Source: Asaia bogorensis
GTDB lineage: Bacteria; Pseudomonadota; Alphaproteobacteria; Acetobacterales; Acetobacteraceae
Assembly: GCA_945873675.1 (NCBI GenBank)
Contig: CAMCEP010000104.1
Coordinates: forward strand, 1-8,725
Length of the DNA stretch: 8,725 nucleotides
Reading direction: 5' to 3'
Part shown: positions 5,949 through 8,725 of the stretch, piece after piece
Layout of the letters: each line of letters begins with the position of its first letter
How positions within the stretch are numbered: the stretch's first letter is position 1
Notes under the pieces: generated by a model
Databases searched by the model: none
What the model was told of the DNA's origin: nothing
Seen by the model: only the letters and a program-made list of their open reading frames with translations
Position numbers and translations under genes: made by a program

Positions 5949-5951
5949 CTC

Positions 5952-6413
5952 ATGGCTCACTTTACGCTGAACGGCGCCGAAGTCACTTTGGACTTGCCGG
6001 ATCACGCGACGTTACTGCATGCGCTGCGCGGTCCTTTGGGGCTTTCCAGCCCGCGCTTTGGCTGCGGCGCTGAACAATGCGGTTCCTGCATGGTGCTGTT
6101 GGACGGCAAGCCTGCCTATGCCTGCGCGCTTGGCCTGGACGCGGTGGCCGGGCGCAAGGTGGTAACGGTTGAAGGGCTTGGAACAACGACGGCGCCGCAC
6201 CCCCTGCAAACGGCGTTTCTGGCCGAACAGGCAGGGCAATGCGGCTATTGCCTTTCGGGTATGCTGATTTCTGCCGCTGCTTTGCTCGCAGCCAATCCCG
6301 ATCCGGATGAGGATGCCATTCGCGCTGCTTTGGATCCGCATTTATGCCGCTGCGGCAGCCATAATCGCATCATCCGCGCCATCAGGCGCGCCGCGCAGGA
6401 GATGGCGCAATGA
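5952..6413 (+). CDS. [2Fe-2S] small subunit of a molybdenum hydroxylase (IorA/NicA/CoxS-like)
   Basis: The protein has 153 residues with the two-domain layout of xanthine-dehydrogenase-family small subunits. A plant-ferredoxin-type cluster uses Cys38, Cys43, Cys46 and Cys58 (FGCGAEQCGSC then YAC). A C-terminal four-helix cluster domain uses Cys97 and Cys100 (QCGYCLSGM) and Cys132 and Cys134 (HLCRCGSHNRI). All eight ligands are present, so the subunit should hold both clusters and pass electrons from the molybdenum site. The length and the CRCGSHNRI ending resemble IorA (isoquinoline 1-oxidoreductase) and NicA (nicotinate dehydrogenase), which work without a separate FAD subunit. GGAG at 5942-5945, 6 bases before the ATG, supports the start. 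Its stop overlaps the large-subunit start as ATGA, so the two subunits should be made in step. There is no signal peptide, so the enzyme is predicted cytoplasmic. Confidence 0.94.
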   Translation: MAHFTLNGAEVTLDLPDHATLLHALRGPLGLSSPRFGCGAEQCGSCMVLLDGKPAYACALGLDAVAGRKVVTVEGLGTTTAPHPLQTAFLAEQAGQCGYCLSGMLISAAALLAANPDPDEDAIRAALDPHLCRCGSHNRIIRAIRRAAQEMAQ

Positions 6414-8551
6414 GTCACGGTTTTGGTGCTGCACTGAAAGTTGATGATGGCAAGCCGCGCTTGCCTGGCAGCCTTCATCTCAATCGACGGCTTTCACAAT
6501 GGCTGCATTTCCGCGCTGATGGTTTTGTGGAAGTGAAGCCCGGCAAAGTGGAACTTGGCCAGGGCATTCTGACCACACTTGCGCAGATTGCCGCCGATGA
6601 ATTGGATGTAGCGCTGGAACGCATCCGCATCATCAGCGTGGTCACGCCCGATAGCCCGGATGAGGCGGTGACGTCAGGCAGTCTTTCCGTGCAGGATTCC
6701 GGCAGCGCCATTCGCCATGCGAGCGCTGATGCGCGGCGCATTTTCCTTTCCGTCGCAGCGCAGCGCAGCGGTGTGGCGTTTGAAGCCATTACTGTCACCG
6801 ACGGAGATTTCATCGGCCCGCAAGGCAAGCTCGGCAGCTATTGGCAATTTTCCGAGGCTGGTCTGCTAGAGGTTGAGGCATCACCGGAAGCGCGCGCTAA
6901 GCCTGTTGAAGCACGGCGCCTGGTGGGTATTTCAGCGCCGCGGCGTGATTTGCCGGGCAAGCTGCATGGCGTGCCGGCTTATGTGCATGATCTCAGCCTG
7001 CCCGGAATGCTGCATGCGCGTGTGATTCGGCCAAGTGCACGCGGCGCAGAGCTTGAAGCGCTGGCTGATGGCCTGCTGCCCGGTGATGCGCGGCTGGTAA
7101 GGGATGGCAATTTTTTGGCTGTGCTGTCCAGCAACGAATGGGATGCGGAAGCCGCCGCCGGGCGCATCGCAGCGCGGGCGCAGTGGCGGGAAGCCGATAC
7201 GCTACCTGAACAGGCGGAGCTCACGGCCTGGTTGCGTGATGCTGCGGCACGTGGTGAGCGGAAGGTCACCGAAGAACGCGATGCGGAAATACCGGCAGCC
7301 ACGCATCGGCTGAAGCGCAGCTTTCATCGACCGTATCTGGCGCACGCCTCGATCGGGCCATCCTGTGCCGTGGCGCGGTTTGAAGGCGATGTGGCGGAAG
7401 TCTTCAGCCATACACAGGGCCCCTATAATCTGCGCGCGGATATCGCGAAGACGCTGCGCTGCCCGCTAGAAAAAGTGGTCGTGCGCCACATGGAAGGTGC
7501 CGGCTGCTATGGCCATAATGGTGCTGATGATGTGGCGCTGGAGGCGGTGCTGATTGCGCGCGCGGCTGAAGGTAAGCCCGTGCGGCTATTGTGGTCGCGC
7601 GCGGATGAACTTGGCTGGGCGCCGTTTTCGCCCGCCATGTTGGTGGATATTGAAGTGGAAGCCGCGGCGGATGGAAGCCTGCTTGCCTGGCATGCGGAAG
7701 TAATCAGCAACGGCCATTCCGGGCGGCCGGGGCGCTCTCCGGTACCGACACTTTTGGCGGCGTCTCAACTTGCTGAACCCTTTCCGGTGCAGCCTTCCAT
7801 CAACCCACCCTTGGCGGCGGGGGGTGGGGCCGAACGCAACGCCATTCCGGGTTATCGTGTCCCGAAACTTCATGTTGCAACCACCAGATTATTGGAAATG
7901 CCCATCCGCACATCGGCGCTCCGCGGCTTGGGTGCGACGCTGAATGTTTGGGCCGTCGAAAGCATGATGGATGAAATGGCGGCGCTGGTGGGTGAAGACC
8001 CGCTTGCCTACCGCTTGCGGCATTTGGATGATGCGCGTGGCCGTGCCGTCTTGGAAAAAGTGGCAGCCATGGCCGGTTGGCATGGACGTCAGGCGCGCGA
8101 AGGTTTCGGCTTTGGCATTGCTTATGCGCGCTACAAAAATACTGGCGCTTATGCCGCGGTCATCGCGGAAGTTGAAGCACGCGAACGCATCTTCTGTCGG
8201 CGTATTTGGATTGCGGGCGATTGTGGGGAAGTCGTGAACCCTGACGGTACCGCCAATCAACTTGAAGGCGGTGCCATTCACGGCACCTCCATCGCGCTGG
8301 TCGAAGAGGTGCGTTTTGATCGCCGGCGCGTGACCTCCGATTCATGGGAAGGCTTCCCGATCCTGCGTTTTTCGGAAGTGCCCAAGGTTGATGTGGCGCT
8401 GATTAATCGGCCCGAAGCGCCCTTCCTTGGCGCGGGTGAGGCGAGCCTGGCGCCCAGCATCGCTGCCATTGCCGGGGGCATTCATGCCGCCCTTGGCGTG
8501 CGGCCCCGGCAATTGCCCTTCTCGCCCGAGAATATCGCCAGGGCGGGGTAA
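6410..8551 (+). CDS. Molybdopterin-binding large subunit of a xanthine dehydrogenase-family hydroxylase (IorB/NicB-like)
   Basis: The protein has 713 residues. The order of parts is unusual for the superfamily but fits the IorB/NicB branch. A cofactor-binding segment with VELGQGILTTLAQIAADELD (47-66) stands at the N-terminus; in XDH and CoxL the matching segment lies far into the second half. The alpha/beta hammerhead-like domain follows (about 173-265, from GISAPRRDLPGKLHGV). Then come the main cofactor domains: FHRPYLAHASIGPSCAVARF at 305-324, EGAGCYGHNGADDVALEAVL at 362-381, TSALRGLGATLNVWAVESMM at 501-520, and NPDGTANQLEGG at 610-621. GAGEASL carries the expected catalytic Glu677. Such enzymes insert an oxygen from water into C-H bonds of N-heteroaromatics, aldehydes or related compounds. 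There is no signal peptide and, unlike NicB, no cytochrome c domain after residue 700. AGGAG stands 8 bases before the ATG. The substrate is unknown. Confidence 0.93.
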   Translation: MSHGFGAALKVDDGKPRLPGSLHLNRRLSQWLHFRADGFVEVKPGKVELGQGILTTLAQIAADELDVALERIRIISVVTPDSPDEAVTSGSLSVQDSGSAIRHASADARRIFLSVAAQRSGVAFEAITVTDGDFIGPQGKLGSYWQFSEAGLLEVEASPEARAKPVEARRLVGISAPRRDLPGKLHGVPAYVHDLSLPGMLHARVIRPSARGAELEALADGLLPGDARLVRDGNFLAVLSSNEWDAEAAAGRIAARAQWREADTLPEQAELTAWLRDAAARGERKVTEERDAEIPAATHRLKRSFHRPYLAHASIGPSCAVARFEGDVAEVFSHTQGPYNLRADIAKTLRCPLEKVVVRHMEGAGCYGHNGADDVALEAVLIARAAEGKPVRLLWSRADELGWAPFSPAMLVDIEVEAAADGSLLAWHAEVISNGHSGRPGRSPVPTLLAASQLAEPFPVQPSINPPLAAGGGAERNAIPGYRVPKLHVATTRLLEMPIRTSALRGLGATLNVWAVESMMDEMAALVGEDPLAYRLRHLDDARGRAVLEKVAAMAGWHGRQAREGFGFGIAYARYKNTGAYAAVIAEVEARERIFCRRIWIAGDCGEVVNPDGTANQLEGGAIHGTSIALVEEVRFDRRRVTSDSWEGFPILRFSEVPKVDVALINRPEAPFLGAGEASLAPSIAAIAGGIHAALGVRPRQLPFSPENIARAG

Positions 8552-8574
8552 TCTGGACGCGCGACCAAAGCTGT

Positions 8575-8602
8575 ATCAGGCTAGGCACAACGCTAGCCTG
8601 AT
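8575..8602. repeat. Perfect 10-bp inverted repeat upstream of the flavin reductase gene
   Basis: ATCAGGCTAG (8575-8584) and CTAGCCTGAT (8593-8602) are exact reverse complements around an 8-base spacer, GCACAACG. The element starts 23 bases after the large-subunit stop and ends just before the GGAGA ribosome binding site at 8604-8608. No T-run follows, so it is not a typical intrinsic terminator. An operator for a dimeric repressor, an RNA hairpin that masks the ribosome binding site, or a factor-independent stop without T-run are all possible. Confidence 0.6.
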
Positions 8603-8614
8603 CGGAGACGCCCC

Positions 8615-8725
8615 ATGAGTTCCTTGCTTTTCTCGCCGCTCACCATTCGCGGTGTGACGATTCCCAATCGCGTGGTGATGCCGCCGCTTTGCCAATATTC
8701 GGCGATCGAAGGTTTGGCGAATGAT
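8615..8725 (+). CDS. NADH:flavin oxidoreductase, Old Yellow Enzyme family (YqjM-like), N-terminal fragment
   Basis: The first 37 residues are visible and the gene runs off the right edge. LFSPLTIRGVTIPNRVVMPP (5-24) is the classic start of Old Yellow Enzyme TIM barrels. LCQYSA at 25-30 gives Cys26 and Tyr28, which match the FMN-tuning Cys and active-site Tyr of the YqjM/thermophilic-like class. EGLAND at the edge also fits that class. These enzymes use FMN and NAD(P)H to reduce the C=C bond of alpha,beta-unsaturated carbonyl compounds, and some act on aromatic-pathway intermediates. CGGAGA ends 6 bases before the ATG. The gene follows the hydroxylase large subunit by 63 bases and is separated from it by the inverted repeat, so it may be co-transcribed or separately controlled. 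The length and catalytic His residues are outside the window. Confidence 0.88.
   Translation, partial: MSSLLFSPLTIRGVTIPNRVVMPPLCQYSAIEGLAND

Noticed and set aside
1..8725. CRISPR arrays, tRNA or rRNA genes, insertion sequences, phage or toxin-antitoxin genes
   Set aside because: No spaced direct repeats, cloverleaf-like segments, transposase-like proteins or small paired genes were seen on either strand.

Overview
The window looks like chromosomal DNA of a GC-rich proteobacterium. An alphaproteobacterium of the Acetobacteraceae (Roseomonas-like) type is my best guess. The guess rests on codon use, RR-containing export signals on the substrate-binding proteins, a sox locus, and several tripartite-tricarboxylate (Bug/TctC) binding proteins without membrane partners. 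It is an inference, not an identification. No RNA gene, CRISPR array, insertion sequence or phage gene was seen.

Left part (1-2879). The 3' end of a tungstate/molybdate-binding protein gene (tupA-like, + strand) runs in from the left. It converges, with a 7-base gap, on a minus-strand block. Read in its own direction, that block is: a LysE/RhtB-type exporter (TTG start), a YeeE/YedE-type membrane protein of the thiosulfate/sulfur transport family (TTG start), a 194-base AT-rich leader containing hairpins, then soxY and soxZ joined by an ATGA overlap. SoxYZ is the periplasmic carrier on which thiosulfate sulfur is oxidised. The membrane protein could move a sulfur compound for it. SoxXA, SoxB and SoxCD are not in view.

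Middle and right part (2880-8725). A 149-base divergent intergenic region separates the minus-strand block from a + strand gene train. The order is Bug-type periplasmic binding protein 1, a fumarylacetoacetate-hydrolase-family enzyme, Bug-type binding protein 2, a [2Fe-2S] subunit, a molybdopterin-binding large subunit, and, after a perfect 10-bp inverted repeat, the start of an Old Yellow Enzyme-type flavin reductase. Short gaps (7, 84 and 3 bases), an ATGA overlap and then 63 bases suggest one or two operons.

How it may work together (inference). The binding proteins capture an organic acid or (hetero)aromatic carboxylate in the periplasm. The two-subunit molybdenum hydroxylase (IorAB/NicAB-like, with no FAD subunit visible) hydroxylates it, the flavin enzyme reduces an activated double bond, and the FAH-family enzyme cleaves or decarboxylates a downstream keto acid. 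The substrate cannot be read from the sequence. The most notable features are the permuted molybdenum hydroxylase within this untyped catabolic cassette, the partial sox locus with its transporter, and the inverted repeat before the flavin reductase. I did not find a clearly unprecedented system.
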